Notes under the pieces: generated by a model
Told to the model about the DNA's origin: nothing
What the model saw: only the letters and a program-made list of their open reading frames with translations
The model's database searches: none
NCBI GenBank assembly: GCA_047514575.1
Contig: JAKZYH010000773.1
Coordinates: 1 to 6,128 of the forward strand
Direction: 5' to 3'
DNA length: 6,128 nucleotides
From: CAUZIZ01 sp047514575
GTDB lineage: Bacteria > Acidobacteriota > UBA6911 > RPQK01 > JAJDTT01
Made by a program: the position numbers and the translations under genes
Shown: positions 6,048-6,128 of the stretch, piece after piece
How the letters are laid out: each line of letters opens with the position of its first letter
How positions within the stretch are numbered: the first letter of the stretch is position 1

Positions 6048-6128
6048 GGGGCGATGGTGAAAGAAGGGGGTTGTTTTGGGCCCTGAAGCTGCTGGACCTG
6101 ATTTGGGAAGGGGACCTGCCTTGGTTAG
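6026..6128 (+). other. Frame open to the right edge, unidentified
   Basis: After a TGA at 6023-6025 one plus-strand frame stays open for 34 codons to the window end, reading in part GLFWALKLLDLIWEGDLPWL. The only ordinary start candidate is TTG at 6071, directly preceded by a purine-rich AAGAAGGGGG. I do not recognise the sequence, and a frame of this length can occur by chance. The opposite strand is also open in one frame here. Treat as undetermined. Confidence 0.2.

Overview
The window reads as bacterial, GC-rich chromosomal DNA. The genes suggest a member of the PVC-type/environmental phyla (Planctomycetota, Verrucomicrobiota or similar). The reasons are a DUF1501 gene next to a DUF1549/DUF1553 'planctomycete cytochrome' type gene, and a lipoprotein with a five-bladed-propeller glycosidase look. 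This is an inference from gene content; no rRNA or other marker is present, and I see no tRNA, CRISPR array or complete transposase.

Layout. Bases 1-1001 (minus strand) hold the N-terminal 333 codons of a secreted lipoprotein that runs off the left edge. Bases 1002-1210 are a divergent intergenic region; its right end carries a promoter with overlapping inverted repeats that look like the operator of a toxin-antitoxin operon. Bases 1211-1863 (plus) are that operon: a Phd/YefM-type antitoxin and a PIN-domain (VapC-type) toxin overlapping by 4 nt. Bases 1864-2003 hold a small hairpin only. Bases 2004-3365 (minus) are a complete Tat-exported DUF1501 protein, 57 nt downstream of the DUF1549/DUF1553 gene in the usual paired arrangement.

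The most informative spot is near 4733-4745. To its left is the C-terminal part of the DUF1549/DUF1553 gene (minus). To its right is the C-terminal ~92 codons of an NAD(P)-dependent epimerase (plus). Both genes have lost their 5' halves at the same point, so both are most likely broken. Each appears as a long open frame only because it reads on into the antisense strand of the other. A deletion between two divergent genes explains this most simply; an assembly chimera must be excluded.

Between the epimerase remnant and a complete second epimerase (5207-5938) lies a 144-bp almost completely self-complementary element (5036-5179), resembling a MITE or structured-RNA repeat. The second epimerase has a strong Shine-Dalgarno and its stop overlaps (ATGA) the start of a frame that ends after 28 codons (5935-6021). 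The sequence after about 6022 looks unrelated and contains a hairpin and a frame open to the right edge, so this third gene may also be broken.

Taken together, this looks like an accessory or degrading region: sugar- or polyol-related oxidoreductases and exported degradative proteins of unknown substrate, a toxin-antitoxin pair, and traces of rearrangement. I found no convincing new multi-gene system.
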